In this document: piece after piece, positions 37,306 through 46,381 of the stretch
Position numbering within the stretch: position 1 is the first letter of the stretch
How the letters are laid out: each line of letters starts with the position of its first letter
NCBI RefSeq assembly: GCF_003838195.1
Contig: NZ_RCBY01000029.1
Coordinates: 1-51,334, forward strand
DNA from: Okeania hirsuta
Lineage (GTDB): Bacteria; Cyanobacteriota; Cyanobacteriia; Cyanobacteriales; Microcoleaceae
DNA: 51,334 nt
Direction of reading: 5' to 3'
Position numbers and translations under genes: made by a program
The notes under the pieces: model-generated
Told to the model about the DNA's origin: nothing
What the model saw: only the letters and a program-made list of their open reading frames with translations
The model's database searches: none

Positions 37306-39966
37306 TTAAACAGAAAACAAAAGTGCGCTGGGTTTGTCAAGATAAAAGCCTTGACCATAATCTATTCCTAAACTATTGACTTTGTTGAGAATTGACTCTG
37401 TTTCTATATATTCAGCTATTACTTTTAAATTCATTGCCCTGCCAATATGATGAATACCTTCTACTATTGCTTGAGTGACAGTATCTTTTTCCATCTTCTT
37501 AATAAACATCCCGTTAATCTTGAGATAATCTACTGGCAAGTTTGTGAGATCAGAAAAAGAAGACATTCCTTTGCCAAAATCATCTAAAGCAAAACTACAA
37601 CCAACTTGTTTGAGAGACTGAATAAATTTTGCTGCTTTATCTAAATTAGTAATAGCTATGGTCTCAGTAATCTCAAAACAAATTTTTTGGGGAGGCACTT
37701 CAAAACAGGCAAATTGATGTTCGATAAATTCTAAAAAATGGCTATCGTTGATGCTAGCACCAGAAAGATTAACAGTAAAAATACAATCTCGGTGTGAATT
37801 ATCAATTTTATGCAAAGACATGAAATATAGTAGATTTTTTACGACCCAACGGTCAATTATTGGCATTAGATGATAGCGCTCCGCTACTGGTAGGAAAGTA
37901 GCTGGTGAAACAATTTTACCTGAAGGATATCTAAATCTAAGCAAAACTTCATAAAGTCTTGCTTGTACACCTTCATGCAATGGGACAATTGCTTGTGAAA
38001 ACAGATAAAAACCGTTTTCTCTTAAAGCATCTCGTAGTTGTGTAACTAAATTAATTTCTTGCTGTTGTTTCTCTAGACTTTCCATGGATATATAATAAAT
38101 CCCTATGCGGTTTCTGCCAGAAGTTTTAGCATTGTAGAGAGCTGTATCTGCTGCTTTTAGCAATCTCTCTGGATTAGATGTTTTTGAGCAATTAGTATCT
38201 GCAACTCCTAAGCTACTTGTCACCCACTGACTTGTTGCTGAAGCTTGATGAGGAATTTTTAAAGCTTCAATTTCTGTTCTGATATTTTCTGCCACCTTAA
38301 GTGCTCCTTCCATGGGAGTATTTGGCAACACAACTACAAACTCTTCTCCACCATATCGGGCGACAAAATCTCCAGGGCGTTTCACTGTCGTTTGAATAGC
38401 TTTAGCTACTTGTTGCAAACATTTATCTCCCTGTTGATGGCCGTAGGTATCGTTATAAGGTTTAAAGTAGTCTATATCTAACATAATAATTGAGATGAGA
38501 CCTTGTTCTCGCGCCAACCTTTTCCATTCTTGTTTAAATTTTTGCTCAAAATGACGACGGTTAAACACTCCTGTTAAATCATCAATATATGCAATTGCTT
38601 CTAATTCTTGATTAAGTTTTTCTAAGCGTTGATAAAGTTGAGCTTGTTGAATAGTGATCGCTGTCTGAGCTGCCAAGCGTCTTAATAAATCGGTTTCCGA
38701 TATTTCCCACTGTCTATTTTCTCGACAATGATGAGCTATTAATAATCCCCAGACATTAATTTCTGAGTTTTCAGTATGATTTTTGTTTTTAGTTTCGTTT
38801 GTAATTAGGATAGGTAGCACTATATTTGCTTTCACCTGAAGTTCCCTGAGCATATCAATATGACATTGTTGCATCCCCGATTGATTAATATTATGAATAA
38901 TACTAAAATATCCTTGTTTGTAACGTTCTAAAATATTGCTGTTGCGAAAACATGGATCGACTATTGTCATTCCTAACAGTGAAAGACAATTTGGTGCTAA
39001 AGATTCTTTTTCTACCACACCATGACCATTTGGTAAGAAACGGTAAATTAGTACCCGGTCGCACTGCAAAAACTCTCGCACCGACTCTACTGTCGTTTCT
39101 AATATTTCCTCTAAGTTTAAAGATTGATGAATTCTGTCAATCACCAGACTTAATAAATGCTCTTGTTTTCTGATTTTTTTGACTTCTAATTCGGCCAGTT
39201 GGCGCTTTGTAATATCTAGAATTGTGCCAAATATGCCGATTGATTCTAAGTTACTATTTGTGATTAAAGTCGTCTTTGTATAAAGATATCTCAGTGTTCC
39301 GTCCGGGCGAATTATTTCATATTCACATTCACATTTTTGTGTTTTCTCTAATATTAAAGCCATATTTTCCTCCCACAACTTTCTACTTTCGGGAACGAAC
39401 ATTTGGAGGAATTCTGCATAAGTTAGTGACTTTTGAGTCCCACTCAGACCAAAAATCCGAAATACTTCATCAGACCAAGTTATTTTCTGTGTTTTTAGGT
39501 TGAATTCCCAGTTACCTAAATGAGGAATTTTTTGTGCTTCTTGTAGTTTTGCTTGACTTTCTTGGAGGGCAATTAAATTTTTATTTCTTTCAATTGTATA
39601 ACGAATTACTCGCTCTAATGTATATTCTCGAATTTCTAATTTATTCAAATAATCTGCTGCTCCAATTTTCATCGCCAGTAGGTCTAATTCTCGATCGCCT
39701 TGACCTGTGATGAATATAATTGGTGTCTGACAATTAAGTTCTATTGCTGTTTTGAGTAATTCTATCCCGTCTTTTTCTCCTAAACGATAGTCAAGCAAAC
39801 AAACGTCATATTCTCCTGTTTCTATTGCAGCTAATCCCTCTTCATAAGTATTTTTCCAATCCAGGGATATGTTTGATGACTCTACTTTTGACAAGATGTC
39901 ATCGATGGCAATAAAATCATCTTTATTATCTTCTATTAAGAGAAGATTAATAGTGTATTTTTGCAT
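37306..39966 (-). CDS. REC-PAS-cyanobacteriochrome GAF-GGDEF-EAL photoreceptor/c-di-GMP protein
   Basis: 886 aa. Receiver domain 1-125 with phospho-Asp D59 (CLLDYRLGEKDG). PAS about 145-260. GAF about 270-445 with cyanobacteriochrome hallmarks: DPCF at 337-340 (second Cys C339) and canonical bilin Cys C368 followed by His (MQQCHIDML), so a DXCF-type bilin photoreceptor, probably blue/green. GGDEF domain with active GGEEF (539-543) and the RxxD inhibitory site R530/D533 five residues upstream. EAL domain with EVL in place of EAL (673-675) but retaining N733, DDFG (795-798), K816, E852 and Q872. Predicted light- and phosphorylation-controlled cyclic-di-GMP synthesis and/or breakdown. Last and only intact member of a former three-gene signalling operon. 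Confidence 0.9.
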   Translation of the reverse strand: MQKYTINLLLIEDNKDDFIAIDDILSKVESSNISLDWKNTYEEGLAAIETGEYDVCLLDYRLGEKDGIELLKTAIELNCQTPIIFITGQGDRELDLLAMKIGAADYLNKLEIREYTLERVIRYTIERNKNLIALQESQAKLQEAQKIPHLGNWEFNLKTQKITWSDEVFRIFGLSGTQKSLTYAEFLQMFVPESRKLWEENMALILEKTQKCECEYEIIRPDGTLRYLYTKTTLITNSNLESIGIFGTILDITKRQLAELEVKKIRKQEHLLSLVIDRIHQSLNLEEILETTVESVREFLQCDRVLIYRFLPNGHGVVEKESLAPNCLSLLGMTIVDPCFRNSNILERYKQGYFSIIHNINQSGMQQCHIDMLRELQVKANIVLPILITNETKNKNHTENSEINVWGLLIAHHCRENRQWEISETDLLRRLAAQTAITIQQAQLYQRLEKLNQELEAIAYIDDLTGVFNRRHFEQKFKQEWKRLAREQGLISIIMLDIDYFKPYNDTYGHQQGDKCLQQVAKAIQTTVKRPGDFVARYGGEEFVVVLPNTPMEGALKVAENIRTEIEALKIPHQASATSQWVTSSLGVADTNCSKTSNPERLLKAADTALYNAKTSGRNRIGIYYISMESLEKQQQEINLVTQLRDALRENGFYLFSQAIVPLHEGVQARLYEVLLRFRYPSGKIVSPATFLPVAERYHLMPIIDRWVVKNLLYFMSLHKIDNSHRDCIFTVNLSGASINDSHFLEFIEHQFACFEVPPQKICFEITETIAITNLDKAAKFIQSLKQVGCSFALDDFGKGMSSFSDLTNLPVDYLKINGMFIKKMEKDTVTQAIVEGIHHIGRAMNLKVIAEYIETESILNKVNSLGIDYGQGFYLDKPSALLFSV

Positions 39967-40104
39967 AAAAATCTGCTTGAATTTATATACTCTGAATTAT
40001 CGTTATATTCAGGTAGACAATTGTCATTATAGCCAACATAAAGCAATTTATAATACATATAATTTTCCCAGGAAATACTAGGCGGAAAAATTGCTCCAGC
40101 AGAT

Positions 40105-40566
40105 TCAATATTTTCGAGCAGGGAGTTCAACAATTTCAAACCAATATCTACTCAAACCTTGAATGACTGCTATTAATCCCTCAAATGTTACTGGCTTGAC
40201 AATAAATGAACTAATTCCTAATTGATAATAAGTATAGATATCTTTTGCTTTAGAAGTAGTTAAAACTACAATAGGAATTAAACGTAAATTAGGGTCAGCT
40301 TTAATTTCTTTGAGAGCTTCTCTGCCATCTTTATTTTGGCATATATAAGTCTAAAAAATTATTCCTGGCTGAGGTGAAGTTGTGATATCTGTATAAGCAC
40401 CTCGATGATATAAAAAATCTCATAATTCTTCCCCATCCTCAACAATATATAATTTATTAAGTAATTTACTTTCCTCAAAAGCTTCCATTGCCAAGAGACG
40501 ATCGTCCTCATCATCTTCAGCCATGAGAATTGGTACTGGTGTTTTATTCAACTTAGATATGCTCAT
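40105..40566 (-). pseudogene. Rcp1-like response regulator, inactivated
   Basis: Reads MSISKLNKTPVPILMAEDDE, DDRLLAMEAF and IVEDGEEL, then TGA (40422-40420). It continues DFLYHRGAYTDITTSPQPGI to TAG (40353-40351), where the phospho-acceptor FLDLYMPNKDG is expected. A lost T in the T-run and an extra A in CCAAAATAAAG (two compensating frameshifts) explain the damage. Afterwards the frame is normal: EALKEIKADPNLRLIPIVVL, TTSKAKD and FIVKPVTFEGLI. The ATG overlaps the 3' end of the kinase gene by 14 bp, so they were an operon. Homopolymer indels could also be sequencing errors. Confidence 0.8.
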
Positions 40567-40996
40567 TTTGCTTATCTAAACTTTGTTCAATAGGCAAAGT
40601 AATCACAAAAGTAGTTCCTTGATTAGGGATACTACGAGCAGTAATATTACCATTGTGTATTTCTATTATTTTACGACATATTGCCAGTCCTATACCAGTG
40701 CCTTGATATTTTTGCTTGCTATGCAGGCGTTGGAAAGGTATAAATATTTTTCCTCAAAACCAATTCCATTGTCGGATACCATAATTTGAACTTGATTAGT
40801 TTCCGACTGTAAAATTGCTTCTACCTTGACAATGGGGTGATTTTCTGGTATATTAAATTCTAAGTGAATTGCCAATTAAGTTTTGGAAAAATTGTCGCAT
40901 TTGTATCGAGTCGGCCTGAATAGTAAGTAATTCTTCTATTTCCACCTGAGCTTTTGTTTGTTCAATGCGGTTCTCTAAGTCCTCAATAACTTCTTC

Positions 40997-42474
40997 GTAA
41001 CTGCCCAGGTAGGAAAGCAAGGAATATTCACATGAGGGAAAAAATATGGTATTTTTGAACTATGAGTCCAGAAGAAAAAGATCAAAAAATCAAGAGCCTA
41101 GAGAAAGAACATCTGGCACTGCCCGAAAGGATAGCAGAGCTAGAGAGGCGTTTGGGGTTAGATAGTCAAACAAGTTCAAAGCCACCATCAAGTTATGGAC
41201 TCAAAAAGTCAAGTAAAATACGGACAAAAAGTTTAACAGAAAAAGGGAAGCGACCATCAGCAGGACACAAAGGTCATCCAGGGCAGAGATTAGAGCAAGT
41301 ATTAGAACCAAAGGAAATAGTAGAACATCCAACACCATGGTCATGTCAGAGATGTGGATGTGAACTGGGGGTTGTAGCCGTCAAAAAAATCATCAAGGGA
41401 CAAGTATTTGATATACCAGAGCCAGAAATAATTGTCACAGAACACAGAGTAGCAGTGAAAGAATGTCTAGAATGTGGGGCACAGATACAAGGAAGTTTTC
41501 CAGAATCTGTGACAGCACCAGTACAGTATGGAGTAAGAATTAAAGCAGTTGCAGCGTATCTAAATCATCAACATTTTGTTCCCGAAGACAGATTGAGTGA
41601 AGTGCTGTGGGATTTGTTTGGTTGTCGAATCACACCAGGGACAATAGCCAAGACAACAAAAACACTTGCCAAAATCATAGAACCTGTAGTCAGTGAGATT
41701 GCATCCCAACTCAAAGCAGCATCAGTTAAACATCTAGACGAGACGGGATTCAGGATTGGAGGAAAAACCAATTGGTTACACGTGGTTTCAACTGAAACAG
41801 AAACCTGGTATCGAGTTGGTGGTAAACGTAAAGACATAGAAATATTGGCTGATATCAAAGGTGTAGTAGTCCATGACCACTGGAAGCCGTATGATCAACT
41901 CCAAGATGTTAATCACGCTTTGTGTAATGGCTATCATCTTCGATAACTCAAAGCTCTAGAAGAAATAGAGCAAGAATCTTGGGCTAAGTCAATCAACAAG
42001 TTGTTACGTTTAGCTTGTAATTACAAACATCGCTATCCCAAGGGTATTCCTAAAAATATAGTTTCTCGTCTGACTCAATTGTATGAGCAAATCATCAAAC
42101 GAGGGCTGAGTTTTCATTGCTCTGAATCACCCCTGACTAGCAAAGGTAATCGAGGACGGGTGAAACGAGGTGTTGGTGATAACTTAATTGTTGCGTCTTT
42201 CTAATTTTCAGGGTGATGTTTTACGGTTTCTGACAGAACCGGATGTTCCCTTTACCAATCATCAAGCAGAGCGTGATTTGCCTATGATCAAGTGTAAGCA
42301 GAAAAATTCAGGTGGCTTTCGCTCCTTTGATTTTGCGGTTTCATTTGCCAATATCCGTTCTTTTCTTTCTACTGCTTCTAACCATAGTTTGAATTTGTTG
42401 GAAGTTATTACTAGGGCCTTACTTGGTGATGTATCTTTTTTTCTCACCTCTATTACTACTAGCTAGGCAGTTAC
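40997..42474 (+). mobile_element. IS66-family insertion sequence, 1478 bp, with 8-bp target duplication
   Basis: Terminal inverted repeats begin GTAACTGCCCAGGTAG (left) and GTAACTGCCTAGCTAG (right, reverse complement), the GTAA start typical of IS66. Flanked by a perfect 8-bp direct duplication ACTTCTTC at 40989-40996 and 42475-42482, the IS66 duplication length. Carries a single transposase gene, like the ISBst12-type short members. Removing the IS and one duplication restores the kinase frame exactly at the junction. Confidence 0.92.
41062..42466 (+). pseudogene. IS66-family transposase, broken by nonsense and frameshift
   Basis: The N-terminus has an IS66-type coiled coil and basic region (SSKPPSSYGLKK, AGHKGHPGQRLEQ) and zinc-finger-like CQRCGCE / CLECGAQ. 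The DDE catalytic core has Asp in KHLDETGFRI, Asp in VVHDHWKPYD and Glu in NHQAERDL. An in-frame TAA at 41944-41946 replaces the Glu of HLRELKAL. The frame continues (LKALEEIEQESWAKSINKLL) to about 42185, where a one-base shift is needed to reach the C-terminal part (GDVLRFLTEPDVPFTNHQAE). So the element is probably no longer autonomous. Confidence 0.88.
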
Positions 42475-43457
42475 ACTTCTTCTAATATTTGAGAAAGGGT
42501 TACAGGTACATAGGGTTGCCCTTTGGTCGTAATGCGTGAGAAGTCTAATAAATCCCTAATTAGAATTTGCATCCTGTTGGCAGAACTCTGCATTCTTTAT
42601 AGATAGTCTAGCCCTTTTTCATCCAACACTTCCCCATATTTAGCTTTGAGGCGATCGCCAAAGGTCTGAATTTTCCGTAGTGGTTCCTGCAAGTCGTGGG
42701 AAGCTACATAAGGAAAATCTTCTAGTTCTTGGTTACTGATTTTTAGCTGAGTAATTAGTCTTTGCTGTTGAGCTTCATTTTGCTTGCGGGGAGTAATATT
42801 TTGAATTTTAGCAATAAAATACAGAGGTTCGTCTGATGGATCTTTTGCTAGAGAAACACTCAAAATTATCCAGACAATATGACCTTCGTTGCTAATATAG
42901 CGCTTCTCCATATTATATTTGCTTTTTTTTCCTTCTAAGAGTTCCTGCACAAAGGCAAGGTCAACAGCTAGATCGTCAGGATAAGTAATTTTTTGGAAAG
43001 TTAACTGGATCAATTCAGCTTCACTGTAACCTATCATTTCGCACAAAGCATGGTTAACCTCGAAAAAATTTCCATCTAGTGATACCAGATCCATACCAAT
43101 AGGTGCATCGTCAAAAGCTAGACGGAAGCGTTGTTCTTTTTCTTGCAATCTGTTGCAACCAGGAGATATTGGGGGTAAAGATATTTTATGTCCGCGCTCT
43201 TTCCTTCCACTGTTATTAAAGTGCGCTTGAGCACCCTAAAAAGTTCTGTATATTTACAATTTGGCTATTTCGCTGTTTGTCTGATTAATAATGACGACTG
43301 ACTTGTAGTTTCTAGATTTCTAAGCTGACCCACATCCTTGAATTACAGCACAAAAAACATGGAACAGTTAGTAGGCTTTATCCCTATATCTCTTTTTCAG
43401 CTAAAATGCAATAAATGCATTTAAATAATACATAAAATTCATAAAAGTATATATTTT

Positions 43458-43499
43458 GTAACAAATAATACGAATATTTAATTGAAACTCATTTACATT
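43458..43499 (+). promoter_or_regulatory. NtcA-activated promoter for nirA
   Basis: GTA-ACAAATAA-TAC at 43458-43471 fits the NtcA consensus GTA-N8-TAC exactly. It is followed after 22 bases by TACATT (43494-43499), fitting the -10 form TA-N3-T. This is the canonical class II spacing for nitrogen-controlled cyanobacterial promoters. It lies about 180 bp before the nirA ATG. The rest of 43149-43677 shows no supported gene. Confidence 0.75.
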
Positions 43500-43677
43500 A
43501 GTCAGCAACAAATTAATAAAAATTTGACATGAGATGGTGACAACAGATGCAGAAATTTTAAACATTTTGATTTTCTAGTTGTCGGCTCAAAAAAATCAGT
43601 AATTGGGTCAATTCAAGCATCTTACAGTTAATTTTCCGAAAATTTATGAGATTGCCTACCAATGAGGATAGTTATAG

Positions 43678-45210
43678 ATGACTGGCACAGTAGAACGCCA
43701 ACAAAAACTAAATAAATTTGAGAAATTTAAAGCAGAAAAAGATGGTCTGGCAGTGAAAACAGAACTAGAAAAATTTGCCAATATTGGCTGGGAAGCAATA
43801 GATAAAACTGACCGCGACCACAGACTAAAATGGTTAGGTGTATTCTTCCGACCAGTAACTCCAGGCAAATTTATGTTGCGGATGCGGATGCCAAATGGAT
43901 TCATCACCAGTCAACAAATGGGAGTCTTGGCAGAAATAGTCCAACGGTACGGCGAAGACGGCAGCGCCGACATCACCACCAGACAAAACTTGCAACTGCG
44001 GGGAATTAGGATAGAAGATATCCCAGACATCTTCCATCGATTTGAACAAGTAGGTTTAACCACCGTTCAATCAGGCATGGATAATGTACGCAACATCACA
44101 GGTTCCCCAGTGGCCGGAATAGATGCTGATGAACTCTACGATACCCGCGAGTTAGTTCAGCAAGTCCAAGACATGATTACTGGCAACAGCAAAGGCAACC
44201 CAGAATTTACCAATTTACCACGGAAATTCAATATAGCGATCGCCGGATGCCGTGATAATTCTGTCCATGCGGAAATAAATGATATTGCTTTTGTTCCTGC
44301 CTACAAAAACGATAAATTTGGCTTTAATGTTCTAGTTGGTGGCTTTTTCTCGGCCAAACGTTGTGCAGCAGCTATACCCCTTAATGCTTGGGTAGAACCA
44401 AATCAAGTTGTTGCCATCTGTCGAGCTATTCTAGAAGTATTTCGCGATAATGGCTCCCGAGGAAATCGCCAAAAATCAAGGCTAATGTGGCTGATAGATG
44501 AGTGGGGTTTAGATGAATTCCGCTCAAAAGTTCAGCAACAAATGGGGCAAATTCTAGAGACAGAAGCTCCAAAAGACGAAATTATCTGGGAAAAACGCGA
44601 CCACATCGGGGTTTACAAACAAAAACAACCAGGATTAAATTATATTGGGTTGCACATTCCGGTTGGTAGGCTGTATGCTGACAATATGTTTGACCTAGCA
44701 CGGCTAGCTGAGGTTTATGGCAATGGAGAAATTCGGCTGACTGTGGAACAAAATGTTATTATTCCTAATGTTCCTGAGTCTAGAATAGAACCATTCCTTG
44801 GGGAACCACTCCTAGAAAAATTTTCCATTAATCCTCAACCATTAACTCGGGCTGTAGTTTCATGCACAGGGGCACAGTTTTGTAACTTTGCTATGATTGA
44901 AACCAAAAGTCGCGCCCTAGCAGTGGCAAAGGAAGTTGAGGCTGAACTGTTCATCCCAAAACCAGTACGCATTCACTGGACTGGTTGCCCCAACTCTTGT
45001 GGACAGCCACAGGTTGCAGATATTGGTTTAATGGGTACTAAAGCGCGCAAAAATGGCAAAATGGTTGATAGTGTTGACCTGTACATGGGAGGCACAGTTG
45101 GCAAAGATGCTAAACTAGGCAGTTGCGTTCAAAAAGGTATTCCCTGTGAAGACCTCAAACCTATTTTACGAAATTTACTAATTGAAAATTTTGGTGCTAA
45201 ACCAAAGTAA
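43678..45210 (+). CDS. nirA: Ferredoxin-nitrite reductase
   Basis: 510 aa siroheme / 4Fe-4S nitrite reductase. Two ferrite-reductase half-domains are followed by the cluster ligands CTGAQFC and CPNSC (in WTGCPNSCGQPQ) near residues 395-445. RLTVEQNVIIPNV and YGEDGSADITTRQNLQLRG (siroheme-contact region) are also present. Reduces nitrite to ammonium with six electrons from reduced ferredoxin in the cytoplasm. First gene of the nitrate assimilation cluster and under the NtcA promoter upstream. The ATG lies directly after GATAGTTAT; no strong ribosome site. Confidence 0.95.
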   Translation: MTGTVERQQKLNKFEKFKAEKDGLAVKTELEKFANIGWEAIDKTDRDHRLKWLGVFFRPVTPGKFMLRMRMPNGFITSQQMGVLAEIVQRYGEDGSADITTRQNLQLRGIRIEDIPDIFHRFEQVGLTTVQSGMDNVRNITGSPVAGIDADELYDTRELVQQVQDMITGNSKGNPEFTNLPRKFNIAIAGCRDNSVHAEINDIAFVPAYKNDKFGFNVLVGGFFSAKRCAAAIPLNAWVEPNQVVAICRAILEVFRDNGSRGNRQKSRLMWLIDEWGLDEFRSKVQQQMGQILETEAPKDEIIWEKRDHIGVYKQKQPGLNYIGLHIPVGRLYADNMFDLARLAEVYGNGEIRLTVEQNVIIPNVPESRIEPFLGEPLLEKFSINPQPLTRAVVSCTGAQFCNFAMIETKSRALAVAKEVEAELFIPKPVRIHWTGCPNSCGQPQVADIGLMGTKARKNGKMVDSVDLYMGGTVGKDAKLGSCVQKGIPCEDLKPILRNLLIENFGAKPK

Positions 45211-45359
45211 GTTTTCAATCAAGGGTGTTTCAAAAGTCTATCAGAAATCTTACAAATAAAGACCGGAGAAGCTTAAATAGCGTTTCTCAAATTTAGTCTC
45301 ACAGCCAAAATTTATTTATTACACTCAAAGCACAATAACAATTAAGGAGAATCTCAACA

Positions 45360-46046
45360 ATGTCTACTACAGTTAATGCTTCTAACAATTCATCCGAAAC
45401 TGCAAAGTCTCTAGGTCTGAAAATTCTGTCTGTAGTCGGGTTAACACTATTTGCTGGTTCTTATGTCAATAGTTGGCAGAGTTCTCTAGCAGAATATGCT
45501 CAACAACAAGAACAAGAAGCAGAAGAAACAATAGTTGCTACATCCACTACTGATACTCCTACTATTATAGCCAACACACCCACATCAAAACCTACTATTG
45601 CTCCATCAACTTCTGTTGTTGCTTCTGCGGTTGATACTACCGAGTCAGTCTCAGCAGTTAATACAGTACCTGTTGTAGAAACTTCATCCATAGAAACTCA
45701 AGTAGCTATGGCAGCAGTTCCAGAAACTCAAGCAGCACCAAAAGTTATTACTGACTCAAATACTCTTGAGAAATTAAACTCAATGCTGTACAACCAGATC
45801 GACCAAGCTTGGAAACAATATCCAACTTTTTCTGAAAATTTAGCCTATCGAGTCACAATTAACTCTGCAGGAATGGTTGCCAAGTATGAACATATAAATA
45901 AAGCAGCTTCCGAGTACATTGGGGAAACTCCTCTAGCCAAATTGGCTAACTCTAGTATTATTGATGAGAACAAACCAACAGCAGAATATTTAGTGCTACT
46001 AACTCCCAATGGTGTAGTTCAAGTTAACCAATGGTTAACCAAATAG
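45360..46046 (+). CDS. Membrane-anchored hypothetical protein in the nitrate cluster
   Basis: 228 aa, no family recognised. Good AAGGAG ribosome site. The N-terminus has a short cytoplasmic part and one transmembrane segment (LGLKILSVVGLTLFAGSYV, ~19-37). A ~100-residue Thr/Ser/Val/Pro-rich linker follows, then a compact C-terminal domain of about 90 residues (LNSMLYNQIDQAWKQYPTFS, LAYRVTINSAGMVAKYEHIN, AEYLVLLTPNGVVQVNQWL). The domain has a TonB-C-like alpha/beta layout (inference). It sits between nirA and the nitrate permease on the same strand, so a role in nitrate/nitrite handling or a membrane scaffold is plausible but unproven. Confidence 0.7.
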   Translation: MSTTVNASNNSSETAKSLGLKILSVVGLTLFAGSYVNSWQSSLAEYAQQQEQEAEETIVATSTTDTPTIIANTPTSKPTIAPSTSVVASAVDTTESVSAVNTVPVVETSSIETQVAMAAVPETQAAPKVITDSNTLEKLNSMLYNQIDQAWKQYPTFSENLAYRVTINSAGMVAKYEHINKAASEYIGETPLAKLANSSIIDENKPTAEYLVLLTPNGVVQVNQWLTK

Positions 46047-46381
46047 GTCTTTGGTTTGAGGTAATACATAGTAGGTGTTAGGTAGAAATTTATATATAAT
46101 TCACTACTAACTAAAAATTACACTGATAGCGATGAAAGTAAGAAACTTTTTGATGCTAAAGTGCTGAAAAATCTGCAAAATACATAAATTATAATTTTTG
46201 CCAACCTACTATGTTATCAGAAAAAAATTTAATTGTTCGCTTTAAACTAACACCTCACTCTGGTACTAATTTAATTCACAAATTTCATAACTGCCTCAGA
46301 TTATTTTTAGTTACACTTGTCAGCGAAATTAATCTTTGTTTGTAACCTTATATAGCCTTAATAATTGTAATTCAACAAAAT
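46047..46381. other. 335-bp spacer before the nitrate permease
   Basis: No gene. A GTA-N8-TAG variant (GTAACCTTATATAG near 46341) resembles but does not meet the NtcA consensus. AT-rich otherwise. Confidence 0.4.

Larger units (their letters stand above)
40553..43148 (-). pseudogene. PAS sensor histidine kinase split by an IS66-family element
   Basis: From 43148 downward: PAS domain (FRLAFDDAPIGMDLVSLDGN), HisKA with the H box VASHDLQEPLRKI, TAA at 42599-42597 where LDYLER is expected, then RMQSSANRMQILIRDLLDFS to SQILEEV, where the IS begins. After the IS the frame resumes EEVIEDLENRIEQTKAQVEI and FFQNLIGN, frameshifts near 40868, then HATPase pieces VSDNGIGFEEKYL, another frameshift near 40745, and IPFQRLHSKQKYQGTGIGLA to the stop at 40555-40553. 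The start is uncertain: 43148 is a TTG and the frame stays open upstream, so the 5' end may also be lost. Phytochrome-associated kinases of this type pair with Rcp1-like regulators. Confidence 0.85.

Noticed and set aside
40420-42599. Stop-codon reassignment or systematic readthrough
   Set aside because: TAA, TAG and TGA all occur inside the broken genes together with frameshifts, while intact genes end normally; decay or read errors explain it better.
43149-43250. N-terminal extension of the histidine kinase upstream of 43148
   Set aside because: The frame is open but the residues match no PAS, GAF or phytochrome pattern, so the true 5' end could not be set.
45500-45691. Minus-strand frame inside the nitrate-cluster hypothetical gene
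   Set aside because: It is the shadow of the Thr/Val/Ser-rich linker; the plus strand has the ribosome site and domain structure.
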